From Streptomyces sp. NBC_00433 (GTDB lineage Bacteria > Actinomycetota > Actinomycetes > Streptomycetales > Streptomycetaceae), in assembly GCA_036015235.1 (NCBI GenBank), contig CP107926.1:2732001-2796000 (forward strand): a stretch of DNA of 64,000 nucleotides, read 5' to 3'. Both the position numbers and the translations under genes were made by a program. Below are positions 35,282 through 43,983 of this stretch, one piece after another. Each line of letters starts with the position of its first letter. Position 1 is the first letter of the stretch. Below the pieces are notes generated by a model that ran no database searches, was not told the DNA's origin, and worked only from the letters and a program-made list of their open reading frames with translations.

Positions 35282-37090
35282 GACCCCGTTGCCCAATTGG
35301 GTGATGGCTTCTGATCTCGGCCTTGGCGGTTGGTTGAGGGGTGGAGCCTGAGGTCGGGGGCCTGAGTCGCGAGCCCGCCTCGATCTTGGGACGGAGGGGT
35401 TGGGTGTCGATGCGGGCGGACTCGGGTCGGGAGGTGCCTGAGGAGACGCGGGCGGTGGCCTGGGCGGCGTTTCCCAAGGGGTGTCTGGCGATGCGGGTGC
35501 GGGACGCGCTCGGTCCACTGTTCGATGACGAGGTCTTCAAGTCCACGTTCGGCGTGCGTGGCCGCCCCGGTGTCGCTCCGGGCCAGCTGGCGCTGGTCAG
35601 TGTGCTGCAGTTCGCGGAGAATCTGACCGACCGCCAGGCGGCCCACGCGGTACGCGCGAGAATCGACTGGAAGTACCTGCTTGGCCTCGACCTGGCCGAT
35701 CCGGGCTTCGACTTCACCGTGCTGACGGGGTTCCGCGACCGTCTCCTGGCCCACAGTCTGGAGGAGAAGATCCTGGATCTGCTGCTGGAGCGGCTCAACG
35801 AACTGGGGCTGGTGTCCGGGCGGGGCCGGCAGCGTACCGACTCCACGCACGTGCTTGCCGCGGTGAGGGACCTCAACCGCCTGGAGTTCATCGGCGAGAC
35901 GCTGCGGGCCACGCTGGAGGCGGTCGCCGTCGCAGCGCCCGAGTGGCTCGCCTCCTGGATGCCCCCGGCCTGGCAGCAACAGTACGGGGCCCGGGTGGAC
36001 TCCTACCGGCTGCCGAGTGGTGAAAGCGAGCGGACGCAGCTCACCTGGCGTATTGCAGCTGACGGCTACCAGTTCCTCAATGCGTCCTTCGCGGCCAGTG
36101 CCCCGGCCTGGCTGCGGCAGGTCCCGGTTGTTGGCATCCTGCGGACGGTGTGGCTCCAGCAGTTCCAGCGCACGATCACCGACGGAGTGCAAGAGGTGTC
36201 CTGGCGGGGGAAAGACGATCTCCCGCCCAGCAGAGCACGGATCACCTCGCCCTACGACCCCGACTCCCGCAACGCCGTCAAGCGCGGCTCGGCCTGGGAC
36301 GGCTACAAAGTCCACTTCAGCGAGACCTGCGACGCCCGGGAGACCGGCCGACCGCATCTGATCACCCACGTGGTGACAACGGACGCCACGGTCGGCGACC
36401 CCGTGGTCGTCGACGAGATCCATGACCGCCTCGACGCCAAGGGCCTGCTGCCGGGCGAACACCTGATGGATGCCGGCTACATCTCCGCGGAGCTCCTGTT
36501 GACGGCGCCCACCCAGAGAGGTGTCCGCGTGATCGGCCCGGTCCGGCCCATGACCCGCCGCACCGTCCAGGCAACCGGCTACGACAAGGCATCCTTCACT
36601 ATCGACTGGGACGCTCATCGGGCGATCTGCCCCGACGGTGCCCACAGTCGTTACTGGACCGAGGGACTCGACAACAATCAGCGACCCGCGATCCGCATCC
36701 GCTTCGCCACCGAGACCTGCGCGCCCTGCCCGTCCCGCGGGCAGTGCACCAACTCAACACGTTACGGCCGACAGCTCACCGTCCGCCCACAAGATCAAGA
36801 CGCCGTCCTCGAACGCGTCCGCGCGGAGCAAACCACCGAGGAGTGGAAGGCGGTCTATGCCCTCCGCTCCGGAGTGGAGGGCACGATCCACCAGGCGGTC
36901 ATGGCCGCCGGCGCTCGCCGCACCCGCTACGCAGGACTGCGAAAGACCGCCCTCGCACACGTCCTTACAGCCACCGCCGTCAACCTCATCCGCCTCGATG
37001 CCTGGTGGACCGGGCAGCCACTCGCACCTACCCGAACATCACACCTCGCCGCCCTCGACCTCGCCGCATAGACAATTGGGCAACGGGGTC
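35282..37090 (+). mobile_element. IS1182-family insertion sequence nested in IS3
   Basis: A 1809-base element with 18-base perfect inverted ends: GACCCCGTTGCCCAATTG at 35282-35299 and its complement at 37073-37090. The 7-base target copy ATCGAGG flanks it at 35275-35281 and 37091-37097. Its single gene is the transposase at 35341-37071. Perfect ends and target copies suggest a recent insertion. Confidence 0.93.
35341..37071 (+). CDS. IS1182-family transposase
   Basis: A 576-residue transposase. The N-terminal DUF772 part (LGPLFDDEVFKSTFGVRGRPGVAPGQLALVSVLQFAENLTDRQAAHAVRARIDWKYLLG) is followed by the catalytic region with QRTDSTHVLAAVRDLNR, GEHLMDAGYISAELL and a C-terminal RSGVEGTIHQAVMAAGARRTRYAGL. 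A Cys-rich patch (ETCAPCPSRGQC) is typical of this family. The reading frame is intact. GTG 35341 is the earliest start; GTG 35404 is an alternative. The stop lies two bases before the right inverted repeat. Confidence 0.92.
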   Translation: MEPEVGGLSREPASILGRRGWVSMRADSGREVPEETRAVAWAAFPKGCLAMRVRDALGPLFDDEVFKSTFGVRGRPGVAPGQLALVSVLQFAENLTDRQAAHAVRARIDWKYLLGLDLADPGFDFTVLTGFRDRLLAHSLEEKILDLLLERLNELGLVSGRGRQRTDSTHVLAAVRDLNRLEFIGETLRATLEAVAVAAPEWLASWMPPAWQQQYGARVDSYRLPSGESERTQLTWRIAADGYQFLNASFAASAPAWLRQVPVVGILRTVWLQQFQRTITDGVQEVSWRGKDDLPPSRARITSPYDPDSRNAVKRGSAWDGYKVHFSETCDARETGRPHLITHVVTTDATVGDPVVVDEIHDRLDAKGLLPGEHLMDAGYISAELLLTAPTQRGVRVIGPVRPMTRRTVQATGYDKASFTIDWDAHRAICPDGAHSRYWTEGLDNNQRPAIRIRFATETCAPCPSRGQCTNSTRYGRQLTVRPQDQDAVLERVRAEQTTEEWKAVYALRSGVEGTIHQAVMAAGARRTRYAGLRKTALAHVLTATAVNLIRLDAWWTGQPLAPTRTSHLAALDLAA

Positions 37091-37265
37091 ATCGAGGTCT
37101 TCCACAACCGACAGCGGCGCCACTCGGCACTGGGCTACCGCACCCCCATCGAGTACGAACTACTCTCCGAACAAGACAAAATCCCCGCCGCCAGTTAGCC
37201 ACCGCAGCTGGAACCCAAACCGTGGGGCAGGTCACCGGGTGCCAGGCACCTACCAAGATGCCTAC

Positions 37266-37934
37266 ATGGACGCAGGAGTGGCTGCGCTCGCAGGCGCAGC
37301 AGTCGGAGCAGCGGGTACCGCTGTGGCTGCATGGTTCAGCGGCTTCTGGGCTCAGCGACAGACGGAGATCCAAGTAGCTGCCCAAAGCCGCCAAATGGAG
37401 CTCCAGATACGCGCCGAGCTCGCAAATCAGCTCAGGGAGCCACGCCGCAAGGCGTACGCGGATTTTCTGGTGGCTGCTGAGACGTCATCGGACCAGGTTG
37501 ACGATGTCGTCCACGAGCTTGAGAAGGAACGCTTGGACCCGGCCCGGGTGCGGGACGTCATGGCGAGAGCCGCGGGATCATGGAACGCTCTTGAGAAGTC
37601 AGCCTCCGTGGCGAGGCTCGAAGGGCCAGAGGATATTGCTGAGGACGTCTCCGCCGTGCAGTTGGTGCTCAGCGAGACGATGCAACGTGCCTCAATGTGG
37701 TTCCTCGCCTACGAGGTAGGGGCTCCAGACGTCGAGTGGAGACCCATACCAGCGGGCGCACGAGCCAAGGTCGCTACAGCCCACCAGTACGTCACCACCT
37801 TCCGGCATCACGCTATGGACGCTATCCGCGCCGATGGGCTGGAAACAGAGGGAGACCAGGTCAGGCGCAGAAACCGTCTGGCCCCCCTGCCGCCTCGCGC
37901 CCCGGACACGGCGCAGGAGGCCCCTCTCAGTTAG
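37266..37934 (+). CDS. Hypothetical protein with N-terminal membrane segment and coiled coil
   Basis: A 222-residue protein of unknown function. Residues 2-24 are hydrophobic (AALAGAAVGAAGTAVAAWFSG) and would anchor it in the membrane. A helical, probably coiled-coil segment follows (QRQTEIQVAAQSRQMELQIRAELANQLREPRRKAYADFLVAAE), then more helices, and a Pro/Arg-rich tail. Such short anchor-plus-helical proteins are common as hypotheticals in Streptomyces. The ATG at 37266 has no obvious ribosome binding site. The gene begins only 32 bases after the right end of IS3, so its native promoter may have been displaced. Confidence 0.55.
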   Translation: MDAGVAALAGAAVGAAGTAVAAWFSGFWAQRQTEIQVAAQSRQMELQIRAELANQLREPRRKAYADFLVAAETSSDQVDDVVHELEKERLDPARVRDVMARAAGSWNALEKSASVARLEGPEDIAEDVSAVQLVLSETMQRASMWFLAYEVGAPDVEWRPIPAGARAKVATAHQYVTTFRHHAMDAIRADGLETEGDQVRRRNRLAPLPPRAPDTAQEAPLS

Positions 37935-38239
37935 CTGGGCTGGGAGCGCCTCGTGACCGAGGCCTCCGGAAGCTTCGTTGAATCGCAGGCGCTACCCGGG
38001 CGTACGCCTGCGGCGGTCTAGACCCATACCACCCTCGATCCCTTTGAATCGAAGGTCCGACAGGCCCTGACGGAGTCAACCCCTTGTTACGAGGGGACTG
38101 AATTTGCGAATCCATGGCAGGTAGGGAACAATCTGACGCGCGGCCAGGTCCGCCAGCCCAGCAAAAAGCCACCCGCCTGCTTGCACACATACGGGTGGCC
38201 TGGGTTCCCACTTCGAGAAGAAGAGGTACCAGGTTCATT
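37935..38239. other. Non-coding stretch of the island
   Basis: About 305 bases without a supported gene. It has a hairpin with GCAGGCG at 37985 and CGCCTGC at 38005, and a second one near 38080-38097 (CCCCT and AGGGG arms) that may end transcription of the gene before it. A minus-strand frame covers part of it but is not protein-like. Confidence 0.4.
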
Positions 38240-38422
38240 ATGAGCAAAGTCCCGTGCCAAAGCCAGCCGACCGCCACGCCCCCCTGGGGTGCCGGTCTCG
38301 CCTACGTCGGTGCTCTCGTCGGAGGAGTGATCCTGATCTGGGCCAGGCGTACCATCCCAGCGGAGGCATCCCTGTACGTGGCGCCGTTCCTGGCGGCCTA
38401 CCGGTGGAGGCCGTCTCGTTGA
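38240..38422 (+). CDS. Possible small membrane protein
   Basis: A 60-residue frame from ATG 38240 with a purine-rich AGAAGAAGAGG 13-14 bases upstream. The middle (GLAYVGALVGGVILIWARR) is a convincing membrane helix with a positive inside edge. The function is unknown and no homologue is recognised. The placement next to the right att-like repeat of the island and before a strong hairpin terminator supports a real transcript, but the call is tentative. Confidence 0.35.
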   Translation: MSKVPCQSQPTATPPWGAGLAYVGALVGGVILIWARRTIPAEASLYVAPFLAAYRWRPSR

Positions 38423-38473
38423 TCCGTAGGGTCGCTCGCCCTGCGACGGCCCCGAGGCGGCCCCACGTCTGAA

Positions 38474-38518
38474 GAGGAGCCCTCCCTTAGCCGCAAAACT
38501 GCTGGTGGGGGGCTCCTC
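38474..38518 (+). terminator. Strong hairpin near the right end of the island
   Basis: The arms GAGGAGCCC and GGGCTCCTC pair perfectly, with further pairs inside, around a 20-base loop. No U-run follows, as is usual in Streptomyces. It would stop transcripts leaving the island before cdsA. Confidence 0.6.
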
Positions 38519-38535
38519 AGGGGCGTGGTGAACCT

Positions 38536-38558
38536 AGTTCTCCGGCTACAGGCATGAT
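38536..38558 (+). repeat. Direct repeat copy 2 (att-like site) before cdsA
   Basis: A 23-base copy of 31617-31639, which contains the first codons of rlmN. Here it is not part of a full gene. The 27 bases to its right resemble the sequence to the right of copy 1 with a few mismatches and one indel. It is probably the attachment site at the chromosome side, with the former upstream flank of rlmN to its right. Confidence 0.8.
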
Positions 38559-38645
38559 TCGTCAAGTGTCGCATCCCGCGGGGCAAAGCTTCACCGGCAG
38601 CGGGCCCGGAGGCGGCAGGCGGCACGGCAGGCGGCAAAAAGAGGA

Positions 38646-39641
38646 TCAGCCCTTGCCGACGAAGGCGACCAGGAGGAGCCAGACCACCGGGGCGGTCGGG
38701 AGGAGGCTGTCGAGGCGGTCCATGATGCCGCCGTGGCCCGGGAGCAGCGTGCCCATGTCCTTGATGTCGAGGTCGCGCTTGATCATGGACTCGCCGAGGT
38801 CGCCGAGGGTGGCGCTGACGGCGGCGGCCAGGCCGAGCAGCAGGCCCTGCCACCAGTGGCCGCCGTCGATGACGTACTGCATCAGCAGGGCGCCCGCGAC
38901 CATGGCGAAGGCGATCGCGCCGAGCAGGCCCTCGCGGGTCTTGCCGGGGCTGATGCGGGGGGCGAGCTTGCGGCTGCCGAAGCGCCAGCCGACCGCGTAG
39001 GCGCCGGTGTCGCTGATCACGGTGAGCAGCAGGAAGACCAGCACCCGGCGGGGGCCGTCGTCCGCGGCGAGCATCATCACCACGAAGGTGGCGAGGAAGG
39101 GCACGTAGAAGGCGGCGAAGACGCCCGCGGTGACGTCCTTGAGGTAGTCGTGCGGGGGCTCGGTCATCCGCCAGACCAGGATGGCCAGCGAGGTCAGGGC
39201 CATCGCCACCCAGGCGCCGTCGGCGCCGCGCAGGTAGCCGGCCACCACTATGGCCACGCCGCCGACCGCGAGCGGGATCAGGGGGACGCGGATGCCCTTG
39301 CGCTCGGCGAGCCGCGAGGTCAGCTCCCAGAGGCCGACCACCACCGCGACCGCGACGACGCCGACGAAGACCGCCTTGACGATGAAGAGCGAGGCGATGA
39401 TGATCACGCCGAGCCCGACCCCCACCCCTATCGCGGCCTGCAGATTCCGCCCTGCGGACTTCTTCGCGGGGGCGGGCTGCTGCGGCGGCTGGGGCGCCGA
39501 GGCCGGGGGTGGCGGTGGCATAGGAGGAGTCTTCCCCCTGGTGCCGGTTTCCGTGCCGGAACCCGCCGTGGCCGTGACCGTGTCCTCGGGCGCTCCCCAG
39601 TGACCGGCGCGTGGCGAAGCGCCCCAGGAAGAGTCGTTCAC
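38646..39641 (-). CDS. cdsA: Phosphatidate cytidylyltransferase
   Basis: A 331-residue membrane enzyme that makes CDP-diacylglycerol from phosphatidic acid and CTP. The signature SMIKRDLDIKDMGTLLPGHGGIMDRLD matches the CDP-diglyceride synthetase pattern in every fixed position. About eight transmembrane helices are seen after an 70-residue Pro-rich cytoplasmic tail. It follows frr (81 bases away) in the order rpsB-tsf-pyrH-frr-cdsA. The island lies just downstream. Confidence 0.95.
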   Translation of the reverse strand: MNDSSWGASPRAGHWGAPEDTVTATAGSGTETGTRGKTPPMPPPPPASAPQPPQQPAPAKKSAGRNLQAAIGVGVGLGVIIIASLFIVKAVFVGVVAVAVVVGLWELTSRLAERKGIRVPLIPLAVGGVAIVVAGYLRGADGAWVAMALTSLAILVWRMTEPPHDYLKDVTAGVFAAFYVPFLATFVVMMLAADDGPRRVLVFLLLTVISDTGAYAVGWRFGSRKLAPRISPGKTREGLLGAIAFAMVAGALLMQYVIDGGHWWQGLLLGLAAAVSATLGDLGESMIKRDLDIKDMGTLLPGHGGIMDRLDSLLPTAPVVWLLLVAFVGKG

Positions 39642-39722
39642 TGAGCTTCGCCTCGCGTCGTCGTCGGGGGTCGTGAGAGCCGGGGATGGGTCGGGCGGCA
39701 GATGCGGGGATCCAGCGGGAGG

Positions 39723-40280
39723 TCAGACCTCCAGCAGCTCCGCTTCCTTGTGCTTGAGCAGTTCGTCGACCTGCGCGACGTACTTCGAGGTGGTGTCGTC
39801 CAGCTCCTTCTCGGCGCGACGCACCTCGTCCTCGCCGGTGTCGCCGTCCTTGACGAACTTGTCCAGGGTCTCCTTCGCCTTGCGGCGGATGCTGCGGATG
39901 GAGATCTTGGCGTCCTCGCCCTTGGCCTTGGCGACCTTGATGTACTCCCGCCGGCGCTCCTCGGTCAGCTGCGGGAAGACCACCCGGATGATACGGCCGT
40001 CGTTGCTCGGGTTGACGCCGAGGTCGGAATTGCGGATCGCCTCCTCGATGTTGCGCAGGCTGCTGCTGTCGAAGGGGGTGATCACCGCCATCCGCGGCTC
40101 GGGCACCGCGAAGGACGCCAGCTGGTTGATCGGCGTGACGGCGCCGTAGTACTCGGCCACGATCTTGTTGAACATCGCCGGGTGCGCACGGCCGGTGCGG
40201 ATCGCCGCGAAGTCGTCCTTGGCGACGACGACAGCCTTCTCCATCTTCTCCTCGGCTTCGAGGAGGGTTTCTTCAATCAC
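39723..40280 (-). CDS. frr: Ribosome recycling factor
   Basis: A 185-residue factor that splits post-termination ribosomes with EF-G. The sequence [33 protein letters not shown] and the C-terminal helix ending [10 protein letters not shown] are characteristic, and length is exactly the family norm. I chose the GTG at 40280, seven bases after AGGAG; an ATG one codon earlier (40283) is too close to that site. It is 34 bases downstream of pyrH. Confidence 0.96.
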   Translation of the reverse strand: MIEETLLEAEEKMEKAVVVAKDDFAAIRTGRAHPAMFNKIVAEYYGAVTPINQLASFAVPEPRMAVITPFDSSSLRNIEEAIRNSDLGVNPSNDGRIIRVVFPQLTEERRREYIKVAKAKGEDAKISIRSIRRKAKETLDKFVKDGDTGEDEVRRAEKELDDTTSKYVAQVDELLKHKEAELLEV

Positions 40281-40314
40281 CATGTGCTCCTGGTATTCAG
40301 ATGGCGGGTTGCGG

Positions 40315-41097
40315 CTAGTCGCGAGTGCCGTGGGTGTTGACCAGTGTGCCGATCTTCTCACCCTTGACCGCCCGCGCGATGTTGCCCTCGGCGAGCAGCT
40401 CGAACACCAGGATCGGCAGCTTGTTGTCCTGGCACAGGGTGATCGCGGTGAGGTCGGCGACCCGCAGGTCGCGGGCGATGACCTCGCCGTACTCCAGTGC
40501 GTCGAACTTGACCGCGGCGGGGTTCAGCTTGGGGTCGGAGTCGTAGACGCCGTCCACCCCGTTCTTGCCCATCAGCATCGCTGCCGCGTCGATCTCCAGC
40601 GCGCGCTGGGCGGCGGTGGTGTCGGTGGAGAAGTACGGCATTCCCATACCCGCGCCGAAGATCACCACGCGGCCCTTCTCCAGATGCCGTACGGCCCGCA
40701 GCGGGATGTACGGCTCCGCGACCTGGCCCATGGTGATCGCGGTCTGCACCCGGGTCTCGACGCCCTCCTTCTCCAGGAAGTCCTGGAGCGCCAGGCAGTT
40801 CATCACGGTGCCGAGCATGCCCATGTAGTCGGAGCGGGCGCGGTCCATGCCGCGCTGCTGCAATTCCGCGCCGCGGAAGAAGTTGCCGCCGCCCACGACG
40901 AGGGCGATCTCGTAGCCGTCGGCGACGACGGCGGCGACCTCACGGGCGATGGCGTGCACCACATCCGGGTCGACGCCGAGAGCGCCGCCGCCGGCGAAGG
41001 CCTCGCCGGACAGCTTGAGCAGGAAGCGGCGGCGCGGGCCGCCGCTGCCCTCGGCGGCGGATGCGGTGGTCGGGGCCTGTTCGGCGCCTTCGTTCAT
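40315..41097 (-). CDS. pyrH: Uridylate kinase
   Basis: A 260-residue UMP kinase. The conserved parts [50 protein letters not shown] and [15 protein letters not shown] are all present. It makes UDP for pyrimidine nucleotide pools and cell wall precursors. The ATG at 41097 follows GGAG; the first 20 residues are a disordered actinobacterial extension. A hairpin between it and tsf suggests partial termination. Confidence 0.96.
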   Translation of the reverse strand: MNEGAEQAPTTASAAEGSGGPRRRFLLKLSGEAFAGGGALGVDPDVVHAIAREVAAVVADGYEIALVVGGGNFFRGAELQQRGMDRARSDYMGMLGTVMNCLALQDFLEKEGVETRVQTAITMGQVAEPYIPLRAVRHLEKGRVVIFGAGMGMPYFSTDTTAAQRALEIDAAAMLMGKNGVDGVYDSDPKLNPAAVKFDALEYGEVIARDLRVADLTAITLCQDNKLPILVFELLAEGNIARAVKGEKIGTLVNTHGTRD

Positions 41098-41120
41098 GGA
41101 GGTCTCCTCGTGCACGTACA

Positions 41121-41175
41121 AAGGAGGCCATTGCCGTGGGTCCTTGTGGGTTCCCGGTACGGCAATGGCCTCCTT
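41121..41175 (-). terminator. Hairpin between tsf and pyrH
   Basis: A 17-base perfect inverted repeat, 41121-41137 against 41159-41175, around a 21-base loop. It lies between the tsf stop and the pyrH start on the transcribed strand. It probably reduces readthrough from rpsB-tsf into pyrH. Confidence 0.8.
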
Positions 41176-41283
41176 GTCACATCTGCGGCCGGCCGGCGGG
41201 CGGCCGACCGCATACGACCCTAGCGGGGCCGCCGGTCGCTCGCTGCCCGGTGGCAGCCGGTACCCGGCCTGCGGCCGTGGCGG

Positions 41284-42120
41284 TCAGACGCCGACGCGGA
41301 AGCGGGCGAAGCGCTTCAGCGTCACGCCGGCCTCGTCGAGCACCTTCTGGACGGTCTTCTTGGCGTCCTTGGCGAACGACTGCTCCAGGACCACGTTCTC
41401 CTTGAAGAAGCCGTTCACCCGGCCCTCGACGATGCGCGGCAGGGCGGCGTCGGGCTTGCCCTCCTCGCGAGCGGTGGCCTCGGCGACGCGCCGCTCGTTC
41501 TCGACGGTGTCCGCGTCGACCTCGTCGCGTGTCAGGTACTTCGGCGCGAAGGCGGCGATGTGCTGGGCGACGTCCTTGGCGGTCTGCGCGTCGGCCTTGT
41601 CCAGCTCGACCAGCACGCCGACCTGCGGGGGCAGGTCCGGGCTGGTGCGGTGCAGGTAGGAGGCCACGTAGCCGCCGTTGAACTGCGCGAAGCGGTCCAG
41701 CACGATCTTCTCGCCGAGGGTGGCGTTCGCCTCGTCGACGAAGGCCTGCACGGTCTGGCCGGGCTTGATCTCGGAGCTGAGCAGCACGTCGATGTCGGCC
41801 GGCTTGGTGCTCGCCACGTGGGCGGCGACAGCGTCGGCGACGGCGACGAACTTGTCGCCCTTGGCGACGAAGTCGGTCTCGCACTTCAGCTCGACAAGGA
41901 CGCCCTCGGAGTTGTCGTCGGCGATCAGGGACACCACGGCGCCGTTGGAGGCCGAGCGGCCCTCGCGCTTGGTGACACCCTTCTGGCCCTTGACCCGAAG
42001 GATCTCGACGGCCTTGTCCAGGTCGCCTTCGGCCTCCACAAGGGCGTTCTTGCAGTCCATCATGCCCGCGGCGGTCAGCTCGCGGAGCTTCTTGACGTCA
42101 GCGGCGGTGAAGTTCGCCAT
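41284..42120 (-). CDS. tsf: Translation elongation factor Ts
   Basis: A 278-residue nucleotide exchange factor for EF-Tu. The N-terminal UBA-like part (ADVKKLRELTAAGMMDCKNALVEAEGDLDKAVEILR) and the TDFVAKGDKF motif that contacts EF-Tu are present. The ATG at 42120 is the family start. It follows rpsB by 112 bases, which contain a strong hairpin. Confidence 0.97.
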   Translation of the reverse strand: MANFTAADVKKLRELTAAGMMDCKNALVEAEGDLDKAVEILRVKGQKGVTKREGRSASNGAVVSLIADDNSEGVLVELKCETDFVAKGDKFVAVADAVAAHVASTKPADIDVLLSSEIKPGQTVQAFVDEANATLGEKIVLDRFAQFNGGYVASYLHRTSPDLPPQVGVLVELDKADAQTAKDVAQHIAAFAPKYLTRDEVDADTVENERRVAEATAREEGKPDAALPRIVEGRVNGFFKENVVLEQSFAKDAKKTVQKVLDEAGVTLKRFARFRVGV

Positions 42121-42162
42121 GGGTTTGAGTCTCTTCCCGAATGGTCGGTGGATCTACGGGTG

Positions 42163-42190
42163 GACGGCGGGGGCATCGGCCCCCGCCGTC
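42163..42190 (-). terminator. Hairpin between rpsB and tsf
   Basis: A 12-base perfect stem (GACGGCGGGGGC at 42163 and its complement ending at 42190) with a 4-base loop. It sits in the rpsB-tsf gap and may attenuate, so that less tsf than rpsB is transcribed, as in other bacteria. Confidence 0.7.
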
Positions 42191-42232
42191 GTCACGCGTG
42201 GTGCCCGGCGGCTGTGCGCCGCCGGCCTCTGG

Positions 42233-43159
42233 TCAGGCCTGCTCGGTGTCGCCCTCGGCGGCGGCCGGCGCGTCCTCGGCCGGGGCCTCGGTCGCGGGGG
42301 CCTCGTCGGCAGGGGCCTCGGTGGCGGGAGCGGCCTCGGCCGCGGCGTCGGCGGCGGGCGCCTCGGTCGCGTCGTCGGCCTTCTTCTCGCCCTCGAGCAG
42401 GTCGCGCTCCCACTCGGCCAGCGGCTCCGCCGGGGCGCCCTCGGCCTTCTTGTCGCTCAGCGCGGCGCCGGAGCGGGAGATCAGGCCCTCGGCGACGGCG
42501 TCGGCGATCACGCGGGTGAGCAGCGTGACGGAGCGGATCGCGTCGTCGTTGCCCGGGATCTTGTAGTCGACCTCGTCGGGGTCGCAGTTGGTGTCCAGGA
42601 TCGCGACCACCGGGATGCGGAGCTTGCGCGCCTCACCGACGGCGATGTGCTCCTTCTTGGTGTCGACGATCCACACCGCGCTGGGCACCTTCTGCATCTC
42701 GCGGATGCCGCCGAGGGTCTTCTCCAGCTTGTCCTTCTCGCGGGAGAGGACCAGCAGCTCCTTCTTGGTGAGGCCGGACGCGGCCACATCCTCGAAGTCG
42801 ATCTCCTCGAGCTCCTTGAGGCGCTGCAGGCGCTTGTAGACGGTCGAGAAGTTGGTGAGCATGCCGCCCAGCCAGCGCTGGTTGACGTAGGGCATGCCGA
42901 CGCGCGAGGCCTGCTCCGCGATGGCCTCCTGCGCCTGCTTCTTCGTACCGACGAACATGATGGAGCCGCCGTGCGCGACGGTCTCCTTGACGAACTCGTA
43001 GGCGCGGTCGATGTACGACAGCGACTGGAGCAGGTCGATGATGTAGATGCCGTTGCGCTCGGTGAAGATGAAGCGCTTCATCTTCGGGTTCCAGCGACGG
43101 GTCTGGTGCCCGAAGTGGACGCCGCTCTCGAGCAGCTCCCGCATCGTGACGACGGCCAT
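42233..43159 (-). CDS. rpsB: 30S ribosomal protein S2
   Basis: A 308-residue S2 protein. The core (residues 1-240) is standard: [38 protein letters not shown] and [20 protein letters not shown] segments. The last 60 residues form a low-complexity Ala/Glu/Pro tail with repeats of APATEAP and APADEAP, an extension found in actinobacteria. The ATG at 43159 is used. It heads the rpsB-tsf operon. Confidence 0.97.
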   Translation of the reverse strand: MAVVTMRELLESGVHFGHQTRRWNPKMKRFIFTERNGIYIIDLLQSLSYIDRAYEFVKETVAHGGSIMFVGTKKQAQEAIAEQASRVGMPYVNQRWLGGMLTNFSTVYKRLQRLKELEEIDFEDVAASGLTKKELLVLSREKDKLEKTLGGIREMQKVPSAVWIVDTKKEHIAVGEARKLRIPVVAILDTNCDPDEVDYKIPGNDDAIRSVTLLTRVIADAVAEGLISRSGAALSDKKAEGAPAEPLAEWERDLLEGEKKADDATEAPAADAAAEAAPATEAPADEAPATEAPAEDAPAAAEGDTEQA

Positions 43160-43424
43160 GGCCGTACTCCTTGATGTACTCGGTTACCGCGGCCGCCGGA
43201 CGGCGGTCGCGCCTGACGCCCCGACGCGCCGTGCCACGAGGGACCGAGGGGCGCGGCCACCGTCCCGGAGAAGGGGGTGGGTGGCGGGGCGTGCGAAGTC
43301 GACCCGGTGACCCGGATCGCCAGAGAAAGTGTACGGGACCGGTGGAGCCACCGGCGACACCCGAGTTATCCACAGGCCGCGACCATGATCATCTTTCGCC
43401 GGCGAAATGCGGGATCGTCATGTC

Positions 43425-43982
43425 ATGGCATTCACGACGATGTGGTTCACGATGATCGCGGCGCTGCTGGCCGGCGCAGGCGGGCTGCCTTCCGCCGCGT
43501 CCGGCGGCGGCTCCGGCGAGCGGAGCTGGCCCGTGTCGGGGCAGGGGCCGCGGGGGCGGCCGGTGGTGCTGCGGGCCTTCGAGCCGCCCGCGACGGCGTG
43601 GGGGGCCGGGCATCGCGGGGTCGACCTGCGGGCGGGCCCGGGGGCGGCGGTGCGCGCGGCGGCGCCGGGCGAGGTCGTCTTCGCCGGGCGGGTGGGCGGC
43701 ACGGGCGTGCTGGTGGTGCGGATCGGGCCCGCCCTGCGGATCAGCTACGAGCCGGTGCGGGCGACGGTGCCGGTCGGCGCCCGGGTGGCCGCCGGGCAGC
43801 GGGTCGGCGTGCTGGACGGCGGGCTCGCGCACTGCCCGGGAGGCTGCCTGCACTGGGGGCTGCTGCGCTCGGGGCCGGCCGGTGACGCCTACCTGGATCC
43901 GCTGTCGCTGCTGCCCGCGTGGATACGCCGCCCGGGTCCGTCGCGGCTGCTGCCCGTCTACCGCGCCGCGGTGCCGGGGTGA
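43425..43982 (+). CDS. M23-family metallopeptidase, exported
   Basis: A 185-residue LytM-type peptidase. A signal peptide (FTTMWFTMIAALLAGAGGLPSAAS) leads to a catalytic domain with HRGVDLRAGPG and the C-terminal CLHWGLLR, which hold the zinc-binding His and Asp of the family. It should cleave peptide cross-links of peptidoglycan, or be an inactive activator of another hydrolase. I chose ATG 43425; ATG 43407 is six codons upstream and lacks a ribosome binding site. It is divergent from rpsB with 265 bases between. Confidence 0.8.
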   Translation: MAFTTMWFTMIAALLAGAGGLPSAASGGGSGERSWPVSGQGPRGRPVVLRAFEPPATAWGAGHRGVDLRAGPGAAVRAAAPGEVVFAGRVGGTGVLVVRIGPALRISYEPVRATVPVGARVAAGQRVGVLDGGLAHCPGGCLHWGLLRSGPAGDAYLDPLSLLPAWIRRPGPSRLLPVYRAAVPG

Positions 43983-43983
43983 G

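Larger units (their letters stand above)
34516..37198 (+). pseudogene. IS3-family transposase OrfB, interrupted by IS1182-type element
   Basis: The integrase-like OrfB begins at 34516 (RLVDAGAPVDRCCRILGVARQNYYKHKR). The catalytic residues are seen in ELWVTDITQH, GIVHADHGIQFTS and NAMTESFWSSMQIELL. At EYIE (35281) the frame enters the IS1182-type element and ends at a stop at 35304. The missing C-terminus (IEVFHNRQRRHSALGYRTPIEYE) resumes at 37091 and ends at 37198. Removing the insert and one 7-base target copy restores the frame exactly. Confidence 0.92.
34154..37234 (+). mobile_element. IS3-family element, split by an IS1182-type insertion
   Basis: The ends share a 13-base perfect inverted repeat (TGACCTGCCCCAC at 34154-34166 and its complement at 37222-37234) and further matching blocks inside (GGTTCCAG and TGGCTAACTG). 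Without the nested element it is about 1265 bases, a usual IS3 size. It carries orfA and orfB in the standard overlapping arrangement. No clear 3-base target duplication is visible at its ends. Confidence 0.85.
31617..38558. mobile_element. Integrase-less genomic island between att-like repeats (CIME-like)
   Basis: The 6.9-kb segment is bounded by the 23-base perfect direct repeats at both ends. It separates rlmN from cdsA, and all the genes in it are IS genes or unknowns, while both flanks are core genes. No integrase, excisionase, replication or transfer gene is seen. Without the insertion sequences it would be about 2.4 kb. The best reading is a decayed or cis-mobilizable integrative element that once entered the 5' end of rlmN. 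That no integrase is present makes the mechanism inference. Confidence 0.7.

Noticed and set aside
37927-38277. 116-codon minus-strand frame before the small membrane ORF
   Set aside because: Composition is not protein-like and it runs antisense over the end of the gene at 37266-37934.
31617-38558. tRNA gene as the attachment site of the island
   Set aside because: No cloverleaf fits either repeat; the repeat lies in the rlmN coding start instead.
42163-42190. Riboswitch or ribosomal-protein leader between rpsB and tsf
   Set aside because: Only a simple 12-base hairpin with a 4-base loop is present, so attenuation or termination is the simpler explanation.
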